From the NCBI GenBank assembly GCA_964426355.1, contig CAYRRA010000031.1, positions 1-27,013 of the forward strand: a stretch of DNA of 27,013 bases, given 5' to 3'. The translations under genes were made by a program, and so were the position numbers. This stretch comes from JAJFTV01 sp964426355 (GTDB lineage Bacteria; Chloroflexota; Anaerolineae; Anaerolineales; Anaerolineaceae). This document shows positions 1 to 8,104 of the stretch, in pieces (position 1 is the first letter of the stretch; every line of letters begins with the position of its first letter). The notes under the pieces are model-generated. The model was given only the letters and a program-made list of their open reading frames with translations, was not told where the DNA came from and ran no database searches.

Positions 1-2053
1 AAGGCACTGCGAGTATATCAGGAGTGAATCTTCTCCCGCGGCATACCGGACAGGGAACCTCTACTTCAGGAAGAAAATGCATCTTGACCGTCAATACACC
101 TGCACCCTGACAATGCTCACAACGACCACCCGGTAAATTGAATGAGAAATACCGGGTAGAAAATCCTTTGGATTGTGCCTCAGAGGTATATGCGAATGTT
201 GTTCTGATCGATGTGAATACGTCCGAATAGGTGGCAACATTTGACCGCGGGATTCGAGTGATATGCTTTTGATCAATCGTAATCACCTTGTTGATATGTT
301 CATATCCAGTAATAGCGTCATGTAAGCCCGGCTCTTCACTTGTCCGGTAAAGGTGTTTACGAAGTGCTCGGTCAAGAATATCGAAGATTAACGAGGATTT
401 CCCCGATCCTGATACACCCGTTACCACGACGAGCATACCCAATGGGATATTTACAGTGATGTCCTTCAGATTGTGTTCGCGTGCTCCTATGATGACTACC
501 TCTCGATTTCCGGGTGTACGATGGCGAGGTGGGATTGGTAGAGAGGTTCTACCTGACAGGTAGTTTCCGGTAACCGATTTGGTGCTTTGTGCAATTTGAT
601 GTGGCGTGCCTGACGCTATGACTTCTCCCCCATGCCTGCCTGCGCCAGGACCAAAATCAATCACATAATCGGCTGCATTGATGGTTTCGAGGTCGTGTTC
701 GATAACCAGTACATTATTACCCAAATCGCGCAATTGACGCAGAATTTCAATCATCCGAAGTGTATCGCGCTGGTGCAAACCGATCGTAGGTTCATCCAAA
801 ACATAGGTAACACCACTTAATCCCGATCCAAGCAGTGAAGCGAGACGAAGGCGCTGAGTTTCACCTGCGGAGAGTGATAGAGAGGAGCGCTCAATCGTGA
901 GATACCCTGCTCCTACCTGGATCAATCGGTGGAGACGCTGGTGTAGATCCATCATTATCTGACCAGAAATGAGGGTTTCATCTGGTGTAAGGTTTGCTGA
1001 GAGTTCATCCAACCACAGGTTTAGATCGGTGATTGAAAGCTTCGATACCTCAATAATATTTTTCCCGTAAATGGAAACCGACCTGCTTGCTGGTGAAAGA
1101 CGCGTTCCTGCACAGTCAGGGCAGGTTTGAATGATTAGAAACCCCGCCTGTTTCTCATGATATTCCGAATTGGTGCTTCGTTCTGTGTAGCGGCGCAGGA
1201 GATTCGTCGCTATGCCCTCAAATTTTCCCTTGCTGGTAGTTTTTGGCGGTTCAATATTAGGGAAATGCTTTCTGAAGTTTGGCTCATCCACACCGTAAAT
1301 CAGAAGGTCACGCAATGGTTGAGAATATTTTTTTACTGGAGTGCCTGGGTTAAAGTCAAGCCCATAATATGTTGCAGCGTTTTTTAGAATGGGGATGTAA
1401 TAATTGATGTAGGAGAGTGATTCCCAACCGGCAATAGCCCCTTCCAGAATGGATTTTTCCATGTTAATAATAAGATCAATGTTTGGTCGATGGACAATTC
1501 CTAAACCTGTACAGGTTGGGCATGCGCCCTCTGGTTTGTTGAATGAGAAATGTTCCATCCCCAGTTTTTTTGTTGGGGCGTTACAATGCGGGCAAGGGAA
1601 AACCTCATCTGGCTTGGTCGTGTTTTCCTCGGATTCAAAATCGTTTTCCCATTGGTTGCCTGTAAGCATAAAGTATGGCGGGATATCACGGCTGCATACC
1701 GGGCAGGGACGGTGCCCAATGCGCGCAAACAAAATTCGAAGGAAAGAAAAAACATCTGTCGCAGTTCCAACGGTTGAACGCGGGTTGTGATTGGTTAGAT
1801 GTTGGTCTATGCTGATGGATGGCGATAGACCCTCAATCGAATCTACCGACGATTTGTTAAAACCAACTGCAACAAACCCAAGCGCTTCCAGGTATTGGCG
1901 TTGACCTTCTCTACTTAATATATCGAAACCCAGAGTTGATTTACCGGAACCGGATACGCCTGTAAGAACCACAAGCTGGTTCTTTGGGATATCAACAGTA
2001 ATGTTTTTCAGGTTATGCAGCCTGGCACCTCGAATAATGATCTGTGTGGGCAT
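1..2053 (-). CDS. uvrA: UvrA paralogue lacking the UvrB-binding domain (UvrA2-like), partial at left edge
   Basis: Reading leftward from ATG at 2053 the frame stays open to base 1, giving 684 visible codons; the C-terminus lies outside the window. Two ABC ATPase halves are present: Walker A TGVSGSGKST near residues 31-40, the first-half signature LSLSAGETQRL (LSAGE rather than LSGGE) with Walker B YVLDEPT, and a second TGVSGSGKSS near residue 546. UvrA zinc-finger CxxC pairs are visible (C117/C120, C154/C157, C178/C181, and GGRCEHC in the second half). Only about 33 residues separate C120 from C154. In standard UvrA about 120-130 residues lie here and form the UvrB-binding domain. This is the hallmark of class II UvrA (UvrA2) known from Deinococcus and antibiotic producers, linked to drug or DNA-damage tolerance rather than UvrB loading. 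Membership of the UvrA family is certain; the UvrA2 subtype is well supported by the deletion. Confidence 0.95.
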   Translation of the reverse strand, partial: MPTQIIIRGARLHNLKNITVDIPKNQLVVLTGVSGSGKSTLGFDILSREGQRQYLEALGFVAVGFNKSSVDSIEGLSPSISIDQHLTNHNPRSTVGTATDVFSFLRILFARIGHRPCPVCSRDIPPYFMLTGNQWENDFESEENTTKPDEVFPCPHCNAPTKKLGMEHFSFNKPEGACPTCTGLGIVHRPNIDLIINMEKSILEGAIAGWESLSYINYYIPILKNAATYYGLDFNPGTPVKKYSQPLRDLLIYGVDEPNFRKHFPNIEPPKTTSKGKFEGIATNLLRRYTERSTNSEYHEKQAGFLIIQTCPDCAGTRLSPASRSVSIYGKNIIEVSKLSITDLNLWLDELSANLTPDETLISGQIMMDLHQRLHRLIQVGAGYLTIERSSLSLSAGETQRLRLASLLGSGLSGVTYVLDEPTIGLHQRDTLRMIEILRQLRDLGNNVLVIEHDLETINAADYVIDFGPGAGRHGGEVIASGTPHQIAQSTKSVTGNYLSGRTSLPIPPRHRTPGNREVVIIGAREHNLKDITVNIPLGMLVVVTGVSGSGKSSLIFDILDRALRKHLYRTSEEPGLHDAITGYEHINKVITIDQKHITRIPRSNVATYSDVFTSIRTTFAYTSEAQSKGFSTRYFSFNLPGGRCEHCQGAGVLTVKMHFLPEVEVPCPVCRGRRFTPDILAVP

Positions 2054-2215
2054 GGTTCCTCCAGGATAAGAAGATTAATAGAATTGTTTTCCTATTTTTA
2101 TTTTATAACATTGGTGCATTATTGGAGGGTAGATTAGAATTGAATGAAAAGATATAACGAGGTTTATAGAAACTACTTTATAATAGGCGAGAAAATTTGT
2201 TTGTGAAGGGACATA
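2054..2215. other. Divergent intergenic region, uvrA / yhhQ
   Basis: This 162-bp AT-rich gap separates two divergent genes and must hold promoters for both. A perfect -10 hexamer TATAAT lies at 2179-2184, 31 bases upstream of the TTG start of the transporter, but no convincing -35 hexamer lies 16-18 bases before it. I looked for a preQ1 riboswitch, which often precedes this transporter family, and did not recognise one. Confidence 0.4.
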
Positions 2216-2830
2216 TTGAATATCATTCCTGCCTTATTGATCAGTGTAAGTTATGTTGCAGCACAAATGCTGTCGGATATTGCCAGTTTACAGATTGTTT
2301 TATTTGCCGGTCTGTCATTTGATGCAGGTACATTTATTTACCCAATCACGTTTACCTTACGCGACCTTGCCCATAAAGTCTTGGGTATTAAGGGTGTCCG
2401 AATATTGATTGTTTCAGCAGCAGTGATTAACCTGTTCATGGCGGTTTTTTTCTGGTTTATCGGTGGGCTAACACCCGATACAGTAGCTGGCAGCTCGGAT
2501 GCCTGGGGAAAAGTACTGGCGCCGGTATGGAGAATCACCCTTGCCAGCATCGCGGCTGAATTGGTCTCAGAACTTTTAGATACAGAAGCATACAGAATCT
2601 GGATAGAACGGATCACACGTCGATATCAATGGATGCGTGTGTTAGTTTCAAACGCCATCAGTATCCCGGTGGATTCCTTTCTATTTTCATTCCTGGCGTT
2701 TTACGGCGTTATGCCAATTAGTTCGGTATTGGGGATTTTTTATGCGAATGTTATTATCAAAGGGTTGGTAACTCTGGTGAGCCTTCCGATGATCTATCTG
2801 GTGAAGGAAAAACCATCCACGCCTGAATAG
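2216..2830 (+). CDS. yhhQ: Queuosine precursor transporter, YhhQ/VUT family
   Basis: This 204-residue integral membrane protein has about six hydrophobic segments. Family-typical signatures are the YPITFTLRDLAHKVLG stretch (residues 42-57), the SELLDTEAYRIW stretch (about 118-129) and the SNAISIPVDSFLFS stretch (145-158). YhhQ proteins import queuine-type bases (preQ0/preQ1) for tRNA queuosine modification. The length matches the family. The start is TTG at 2216, preceded by GAAGGGA at about 7 bases; no ATG gives a full first helix. It stands alone, convergent with the radical SAM gene 22 bases downstream, so no queuosine biosynthesis genes accompany it here. Exact substrate (preQ0, preQ1 or queuine) cannot be told from the sequence. 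Confidence 0.88.
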   Translation: MNIIPALLISVSYVAAQMLSDIASLQIVLFAGLSFDAGTFIYPITFTLRDLAHKVLGIKGVRILIVSAAVINLFMAVFFWFIGGLTPDTVAGSSDAWGKVLAPVWRITLASIAAELVSELLDTEAYRIWIERITRRYQWMRVLVSNAISIPVDSFLFSFLAFYGVMPISSVLGIFYANVIIKGLVTLVSLPMIYLVKEKPSTPE

Positions 2831-2852
2831 ACACGATTGAACTGAGACTAAG

Positions 2853-4070
2853 TCAATATACAAATTCTCGAATATCATAGCGACTGATATGGGGAGTTCC
2901 ATTTTCGATTGTGAACCTCAACTTTGTCTCAATCGCTGCTTGCTGTTCGATTCTCTCCTGCTGGTTAAGTGGCGAGAGGTGTTGCGAATAAGCCTGTTTT
3001 TGATATTCCACAGCTTCACTTTCAACCAGCTCGGAAAAGTAGATGATATCGTCAAAACCTAATTGCATTTCATTGAGTACAGTAATGGAATCCTTTATAT
3101 GCGCTTTAGCAAATTTCTTCCCGCCAGCGCCAAGCAGTAAGATGATCCCCACCGAAACCCCGCCTTGTTTAAGCAATTTGACAGTGTTGACAACCTCTTG
3201 TGCAGTATTTGGTTTGTGCAGATATCGGAGCAGGTCATTGCTACCACTTTCTAGCCCAATGTAAACTCGTTTGAGCCCCATTGAAGCTAACAATGCATAA
3301 TCTTGTGCACTTTTTTTCTCGCCGCTGACCCCATCTAGGAAAGCAAATATTCCACCCAGTGCTTCAACATCATAATACTGATGTGTGATCTCAAACAATG
3401 TAATCAGGTGTTTCATAGGTATGACCAATGAGTTTGCATCACCCAGAAAAATCGTGCGCCGCAGGCTAAGCCCATTTCCCAGGAAGGCTTTAACCGCTTC
3501 ACAATGGTTTTCATACTCTTGAGGAGTTTTTATGTGGAAGCGGCGGTCTTTATAAAAAGTACAGAACGTGCATGCATTAAATGAACATCCTTCAGTTGCC
3601 TGGAGTAAAACGGCTCCATACTGATCAGGAGGTAATATCCCCACGGGTAGATAAATTTGGTCAAATTTGAGTTTTTCATTTTTTCGAGCTTGCGTATCAA
3701 AGCGCATTGCTTTTTCAAAAACGATCAGGTTGCCTGGAGATATCGGCTCAGACAATTCAAGCGAACCATCAACGTGTGCGTCATATAATTTCATGGCGGT
3801 ATTCCTGGCTTGTTCCGCGATTCTTTCGGCTTCTTCCGGTAACAGCCAGCGTCTTTGCCGTGTGCCATCAAGGGAAATCCACTTTGCAACGGTACGCCCA
3901 TCTAATCCTCTACGATATGATGTCTCTTCAATCAAACTTGTCCAGGGTCTTCCCTGGTGGTCAAAACTGAAGACATCTGAGTGTGTTGGATATTCAATAC
4001 TGATGGTGAATGAACTGGCATTTAGATTTATCGATACGGGGTATTGGTTCCAACGTCCTAAGATTGTCAT
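2853..4070 (-). CDS. Radical SAM protein of unknown substrate
   Basis: The protein has 405 residues. The [4Fe-4S] cluster motif is C162-x4-C167-x2-C170 within EGCSFNACTFCTFY, a spacing known in COG1032-like radical SAM groups rather than the classical Cx3Cx2C. Downstream are the strand motif TIFLGDANSLV (about 206-216) and the YIGLESGSNDLL motif near residue 271, typical of the Elp3/MiaB-like radical SAM barrel and its SAM-binding strands. The N-terminal 150 residues are a separate, non-recognised domain. No B12-binding, TRAM or SPASM domain is apparent. It is divergent from the YihY-like gene (70-bp gap) and convergent with the transporter, so it looks monocistronic. It is not QueE, whose cluster motif differs, so the nearby queuosine transporter does not assign it. 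Function unknown. Confidence 0.85.
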   Translation of the reverse strand: MTILGRWNQYPVSINLNASSFTISIEYPTHSDVFSFDHQGRPWTSLIEETSYRRGLDGRTVAKWISLDGTRQRRWLLPEEAERIAEQARNTAMKLYDAHVDGSLELSEPISPGNLIVFEKAMRFDTQARKNEKLKFDQIYLPVGILPPDQYGAVLLQATEGCSFNACTFCTFYKDRRFHIKTPQEYENHCEAVKAFLGNGLSLRRTIFLGDANSLVIPMKHLITLFEITHQYYDVEALGGIFAFLDGVSGEKKSAQDYALLASMGLKRVYIGLESGSNDLLRYLHKPNTAQEVVNTVKLLKQGGVSVGIILLLGAGGKKFAKAHIKDSITVLNEMQLGFDDIIYFSELVESEAVEYQKQAYSQHLSPLNQQERIEQQAAIETKLRFTIENGTPHISRYDIREFVY

Positions 4071-4140
4071 ACGAAAACCCTCAAGAATTCTGATTAGGTG
4101 AATAAAGAAATTATAATAATACTATTGGAAACTGATACAA

Positions 4141-5064
4141 ATGAATGAGCAAATAAGGCACAGAATCAGAAAAGCAAGCGCTTTGGTGAAGACAGCAGCA
4201 AATAAGTTTGTCAAGAGCTTTTTAGGAGTCACAATTTCTCGTTTCGGAGCGAATGACAGCCCAGCTTATGCTGCTAGCCTGGCGTTTTATGCCTTTTTTT
4301 CGCTTTTTCCACTACTTTTAGTATTAGTCTCAGTTGGTTCGATCATTTTGGAGAAATACATCTCGCAAGAAGAGATTTACGATTTTGTTTTTCAATCTTT
4401 TCCCCTTTATCCTGATTGGATTCGTAACAACCTGATTAACATCATGAGGCGACGCGGGACAATTGGATTGGTGGGTCTGGTTACTTTAACCTGGTCAGCG
4501 TCCGGTTATTTCAATACACTGGTTCGAGCCCTTACGCGTGCATGGCCCGGAGTTAAACCACGCAATGTCGTCAAAGTGAGATTGGTGGCGATTGGGATGG
4601 TTGTTGCTATCATTCTACTATTGATTTTATCTTTTCTTTTTTCTGCTGCGCTTAAACTGTTGTCACATTTTCAAGTACCCATGGGTGGGGTGATCAACCT
4701 GTATGATACTTTTATCTGGAACTTTCTATCCAAATATTTTCCGTTTATTTTTTCTTTTATTATTTTTTGGTTCTTATATTATATGCTTCCGAATGTTAAA
4801 GTTAAGAAACGTATCGCTATCATCGGTGCTTTACCGGCTTCCCTGGCTTGGAACTTCTTGAATATTGGTTTTACCTGGTTTTTAAGCAGCGGTCTCGCCC
4901 GATACGAAATTGTTTACGGGTCATTGAGCACAATCGTATCGTTGTTATTTTGGATTTACTTGAGTAATATGATTATCCTTTTCGGCGCGTATCTCAGTGC
5001 CAGTGCTCAATATCGTTTATTTCCGAAAAGCATTCCAAACCATGAGCCTCAGAAAACCAGATAA
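4141..5064 (+). CDS. YihY/BrkB-family inner membrane protein
   Basis: This 307-residue polytopic membrane protein has about six transmembrane segments. The family signature is in the first third: the AYAASLAFYAFFSLFPLLLVL stretch (about residues 43-63), followed by the conserved TWSASGYFNTLVRALTRAW region (about 120-138) and, near the C-terminus, YGSLSTIVSLLFWIYLSNMIILFGA. Members (formerly annotated ribonuclease BN, in error) are implicated in transport or virulence-associated envelope functions, but the substrate is unknown. The N-terminal 30 residues are basic and cytoplasmic. The ATG at 4141 has no strong Shine-Dalgarno; ATGAATGAG offers an in-frame start only here. It appears monocistronic. 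Confidence 0.9.
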   Translation: MNEQIRHRIRKASALVKTAANKFVKSFLGVTISRFGANDSPAYAASLAFYAFFSLFPLLLVLVSVGSIILEKYISQEEIYDFVFQSFPLYPDWIRNNLINIMRRRGTIGLVGLVTLTWSASGYFNTLVRALTRAWPGVKPRNVVKVRLVAIGMVVAIILLLILSFLFSAALKLLSHFQVPMGGVINLYDTFIWNFLSKYFPFIFSFIIFWFLYYMLPNVKVKKRIAIIGALPASLAWNFLNIGFTWFLSSGLARYEIVYGSLSTIVSLLFWIYLSNMIILFGAYLSASAQYRLFPKSIPNHEPQKTR

Positions 5065-5139
5065 TTTACCAGTTCTTTACCCCTGTTTTATGTCGTTTTG
5101 ATGAGTTGATTTCTTCAATTCGGATAGAATTGGGGTGCT

Positions 5140-6072
5140 ATGGAAATCACTTCTTACAACCCTCTTCAGGAAGCAAGTTATTCGCTTTACTCCAGCCTCG
5201 CTGAGAAAATTCAAACCGTAGACAGCACGGATGTATCCTCCTTTAAAGACTTGATTGAAATGATGATGCCCATGATGATGATGCAATCTTTTTCTTCATC
5301 AATGGGATCAGGAGGGAGTTCTGGGGAGAATAGCTTTGGTTTAAACATAAACTCCATCATGGCGCCCGTCATGCTGAATCTTATGGAAGCGATGATGTCA
5401 AAAATGTTATCGCAGACAGAAGAAAATTCAGTTGATGCCAAATCCAGCGTTGCTTTACAGGTTGATTTGAGTGCTGCGCAAAGCATACATATTAATCAAT
5501 TTGAAGCTGAGCTGCAAGTTGGGGGGGATGGAGCGAATGCGAATTGTGGACCTACTTCCCTGGTCATTGCATTACGCGCATTAGGGATTGACCTGGTTGA
5601 CGAATCGGGTGGTAATGCTGGCAGTGCGGTGGATATGGCACGCAGAATGATGGTGGCTGACGCTGCTCGAGATGGTATTACGGCAAGCGGGGCGCGTTCC
5701 GAGGCAGAACATAGCACCTGGACTAATTTCGGTGATCTCACACGAGGTGCAACGGCAATGGGCGTCCAGGCAGTGCAAATCTCACCTGATGCACAATCTA
5801 TCAAAGAAGCAATTGAGGGTGGAAGCAAGGTGATTATCAGTGGCACTTTTTCCGGCAAGTATCCATTACCGTGGACAGGTGACCGTGGAAGTGATAATTC
5901 ATCCGCTCCTGGAGGTGCAACAGGTCATATCGTGGCAGTAACAGGATATGACTCAAATTTGGGTCAGTTCATTATCAATGATCCGGCGCGAAAATCTGCG
6001 TTTATGGTGGATGCAGCGACTTTGACACGTTTCATGTCTGGAAATGCAGGTGCTCTGGCGCTCAGCAGATAA
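5140..6072 (+). CDS. C39-like cysteine peptidase with Met-rich N-terminal region
   Basis: The protein has 310 residues. Residues about 120-305 look like a papain-like C39 (peptidase_C39_2) fold: nucleophile C136 in NANCGPTSL, H263 in TGHIVAVTGYD, and N280/D281 in IINDPARK completing the likely triad. The first 115 residues are unrelated and odd: a Met run (residues 41-48, seven Met and one Pro), a Gly/Ser stretch (52-64) and an amphipathic Met-rich helix (about 73-90). There is no Sec signal peptide, transmembrane segment or ABC transporter domain, so it is not a bacteriocin exporter. The ATG at 5140 follows GGGGTG. The next gene is a convergent recombinase. A cytoplasmic protease or a non-Sec-exported cell-wall or rod-assembly enzyme are both possible; the substrate is unknown. 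Confidence 0.8.
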   Translation: MEITSYNPLQEASYSLYSSLAEKIQTVDSTDVSSFKDLIEMMMPMMMMQSFSSSMGSGGSSGENSFGLNINSIMAPVMLNLMEAMMSKMLSQTEENSVDAKSSVALQVDLSAAQSIHINQFEAELQVGGDGANANCGPTSLVIALRALGIDLVDESGGNAGSAVDMARRMMVADAARDGITASGARSEAEHSTWTNFGDLTRGATAMGVQAVQISPDAQSIKEAIEGGSKVIISGTFSGKYPLPWTGDRGSDNSSAPGGATGHIVAVTGYDSNLGQFIINDPARKSAFMVDAATLTRFMSGNAGALALSR

Positions 6073-6102
6073 CACTGTCAGAAAAAGACACCACCACGTT
6101 TC

Positions 6103-7092
6103 TCATTCGTTTTTGTCAAATATTTTTGAATAGCCCATATCCAGCTCATCATCATTGAGGTGTGCATAACGTGTGGTGACTGCAATGTTCTGATGACGAG
6201 CCAGCTCCTGTGCCATTTTTAAATTACCGGATGCCCTAAGTACTGTTGTAACAAAGAAATGTCTAAAAGAATGGGGAGTTATTGTGCCTTGAGCTTCTGT
6301 TCCCAACGCTTCAATTACCCTCTGTGAAACGATATTGCGACCTGTTGTGGTTGTGATTGCTTTAACATGTTTCCCTGCTCCTTTGTCGTGCCTTGAGAAA
6401 ATGGGTAATGAACTAAGTGGTCGTCCCGATGCACCATCTAGGGCTGCGCGTGTAGAGAGGTACATCTTTATCGCTTCCTGAGCGCGTTGTGAGAATCGTA
6501 TCACGGCTTGTTTGTTACCTTTGCCAATGATCAGCGCCTTTGCCTCATTCCAGTCGATGTCGCCACGACGTAGATTACAGGCTTCATGGACGCGCAAGCC
6601 GGTATCAGCCAGGGTGATGAGGAAAGCCCGGTCTCTCAGGTTGCGTAATTTGTCCTGCTCATCCTGAGATGGTGTGTGAGACAGGTTTTCGGCAAATTCG
6701 AGCACCTGGCGGATAGCATCATTCGGAAATTGCGGCAATCGCTGTCCAGGTCGGCGTGCGCGTTGTTTGATTAATAACTTTACTCGCGGTAGATTAATTC
6801 GAGTGAGTTTTTCGGCAGCGAGATATTCAAAAAACTGCGTTACTGATGTAAGGTAAAGTCGCTCCGAAGTTGGAGCAAGGTGTTTGAGATTGTTTGCAAA
6901 CCAAAGGATTGAGTCTTCGTTCAATATCGAAATTGCTGTACTTTCTGGATCAAGATCATTTTCCCACAAGGTATCCAGGAAGATTTGCATGCCATTCCGG
7001 TAAGTTTTTGCTGTGTTCGGGCTTCTCGAAATGGCTAACTGGTTAATAAAATCTTTTACACAGGCATAGATGGTTTTTTCTTTTGCTGCCAT
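6103..7092 (-). CDS. XerC/XerD-like tyrosine recombinase
   Basis: The protein has 329 residues with the phage-integrase/Xer architecture: an N-terminal SAM-like core-binding domain (about 8-95) and a C-terminal catalytic domain (about 120-325). Catalytic residues are all visible: R167 in DTGLRVHEA, the lysine in the GKGNKQ turn (K191/K194), H274 and R277 in TPHSFRHFF, H300 in ARHQN, and nucleophile Y309 in TTRYAHL. It should cut and rejoin DNA through a 3'-phosphotyrosine. No flanking att-like direct repeats, phage genes or cassette sites were seen, so it may be a housekeeping dimer-resolution enzyme or a stranded integrase. Start ATG at 7092; the gene is divergent from the response regulator across 144 bp. 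Confidence 0.92.
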   Translation of the reverse strand: MAAKEKTIYACVKDFINQLAISRSPNTAKTYRNGMQIFLDTLWENDLDPESTAISILNEDSILWFANNLKHLAPTSERLYLTSVTQFFEYLAAEKLTRINLPRVKLLIKQRARRPGQRLPQFPNDAIRQVLEFAENLSHTPSQDEQDKLRNLRDRAFLITLADTGLRVHEACNLRRGDIDWNEAKALIIGKGNKQAVIRFSQRAQEAIKMYLSTRAALDGASGRPLSSLPIFSRHDKGAGKHVKAITTTTGRNIVSQRVIEALGTEAQGTITPHSFRHFFVTTVLRASGNLKMAQELARHQNIAVTTRYAHLNDDELDMGYSKIFDKNE

Positions 7093-7236
7093 AAGCTCAC
7101 GATTATATCTTTTTTTGATAATACTTTATAATAATAACAGTATATTGTGTTATACCGTTTGTGTGCTGCCAGTTATATTTTTTAAATAACCGAAAAAACG
7201 CAATTTTAATAATACTATTCATAAAGGGCAAAAGAC
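7093..7236. other. Divergent AT-rich intergenic region, recombinase / response regulator
   Basis: This 144-bp gap is strongly AT-rich and separates two divergent genes, so it should hold both promoters. AATAATACTATT at 7208-7219 is 17 bases before the response regulator start. The same 12-mer occurs at 4115-4126, 14 bases before the YihY-like gene. A clear -35/-10 pair at consensus spacing could not be assigned on either strand. Confidence 0.4.
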
Positions 7237-8025
7237 ATGGATAATGTTAACCTGTTGGTAATAGAGGATGATGAAATTGTAGCCCGAACAATCGAACGAA
7301 GCCTCCGGGGCAACGAATTCAGGATTACGGTTGCGAATTCTGGTGTGGAAGGGTTAAAAATTGCCAGAAGACAACCAACTGACATCGTCATACTGGATAT
7401 CATCATGCCTGGTATGGATGGCTATGCGGTCTGTCGTGAGATGCGCGCAGACCCATTGTTGAGCGAAATCCCCATCTTATTCCTGACTGCGAAAGCCAAA
7501 GATGAAGATCGGATTGCAGGTTTCATGGCAGGGGCAGATGATTATTTGGTAAAACCCTTTAATATTGATGAATTGGTTTTGCGAATTCGCGCGATTTTGC
7601 GCAGGGTAAAAAAGCAGAAAAGTCAGTTTTCTTCTGGTGAGTTACAGACAAAGATTGCCCAATTTAAAGAGCCTCCTGAATTATCAAATGTTACCAGGGA
7701 AACGAAGACTAAAAATCAAATCTCAATTGGAGATTATGTGTTAAACGTTCGAACTTATGAACTGACAACTCCACATCGCGGCAAGATTCGTCTTACACCT
7801 GTACAGTACGACTTACTGTATCATCTGATGAGCCACCCCGGAGAGATTTTCTCTCCAGGGCGTCTTCTGGATGAGGTGTGGGATTATCCTTCTGATGCAG
7901 GAAGCCCAGACCTGGTCAGAGTTCACATAAAGAATTTGCGCGAAAGAATAGAGGAAGATGCACGCAACCCGCAGTTTATCCAAACGATTGCAGGTTATGG
8001 GTACACCATCAGTCCGGAAGATTGA
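7237..8025 (+). CDS. OmpR/PhoB-family response regulator
   Basis: This 262-residue transcription factor has an N-terminal receiver domain (1-122): acid pair E10/D11, phosphoacceptor D54 in VILDIIMPGMDG, switch T84 and K106 in LVKPF. A charged linker (about 123-163) is followed by a C-terminal winged-helix DNA-binding domain (about 165-260) with the family's LTPVQYDLLYHLMSHPGEIF and RVHIKNLRERIEE stretches and the terminal IAGYGYTI hairpin. Upon phosphorylation it should bind direct-repeat half-sites. The linker is longer than usual. The start ATG is 7 bases after AAAGGG. The kinase gene follows 79 bases downstream on the same strand and is the likely partner; flagellar genes begin after that, making them candidate targets (inference only). 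Confidence 0.95.
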   Translation: MDNVNLLVIEDDEIVARTIERSLRGNEFRITVANSGVEGLKIARRQPTDIVILDIIMPGMDGYAVCREMRADPLLSEIPILFLTAKAKDEDRIAGFMAGADDYLVKPFNIDELVLRIRAILRRVKKQKSQFSSGELQTKIAQFKEPPELSNVTRETKTKNQISIGDYVLNVRTYELTTPHRGKIRLTPVQYDLLYHLMSHPGEIFSPGRLLDEVWDYPSDAGSPDLVRVHIKNLRERIEEDARNPQFIQTIAGYGYTISPED

Positions 8026-8056
8026 CTCATCATTCATACAAAACTAGTCGAAGAAG

Positions 8057-8075
8057 TTTTGTCTCAAAGACAAAA
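8057..8075. repeat. Small perfect hairpin between response regulator and kinase
   Basis: TTTTGTCT-caa-AGACAAAA forms an 8-bp stem with a 3-base loop. There is no U-run after it on the plus strand, so it is not a canonical terminator. It could modulate expression of the kinase relative to the regulator or stabilise message ends. Confidence 0.45.
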
Positions 8076-8104
8076 AAAACTGAAAGCGATGATCTCACGT
8101 TAGA

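Noticed and set aside
1449..1790. 113-residue plus-strand frame opposite uvrA
   Set aside because: The minus-strand frame encodes continuous UvrA zinc-finger sequence through this region.
2054..2215. preQ1 riboswitch upstream of the YhhQ-type transporter
   Set aside because: I found no recognisable preQ1 aptamer sequence; a covariance-model search would be decisive.
2853..4070. QueE-type radical SAM enzyme, given the neighbouring queuosine transporter
   Set aside because: The cluster motif is Cx4Cx2C and the length and N-terminal domain do not match QueE; the genes are convergent, not an operon.
3667..4101. 144-residue plus-strand frame opposite the radical SAM gene
   Set aside because: Overlaps the N-terminal coding region of a gene with an intact cluster motif in the other strand; no start signal.
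6103..7092. Integrase as the edge of a prophage or integron
   Set aside because: No attachment repeats, phage genes or cassette sites are visible in the flanks.
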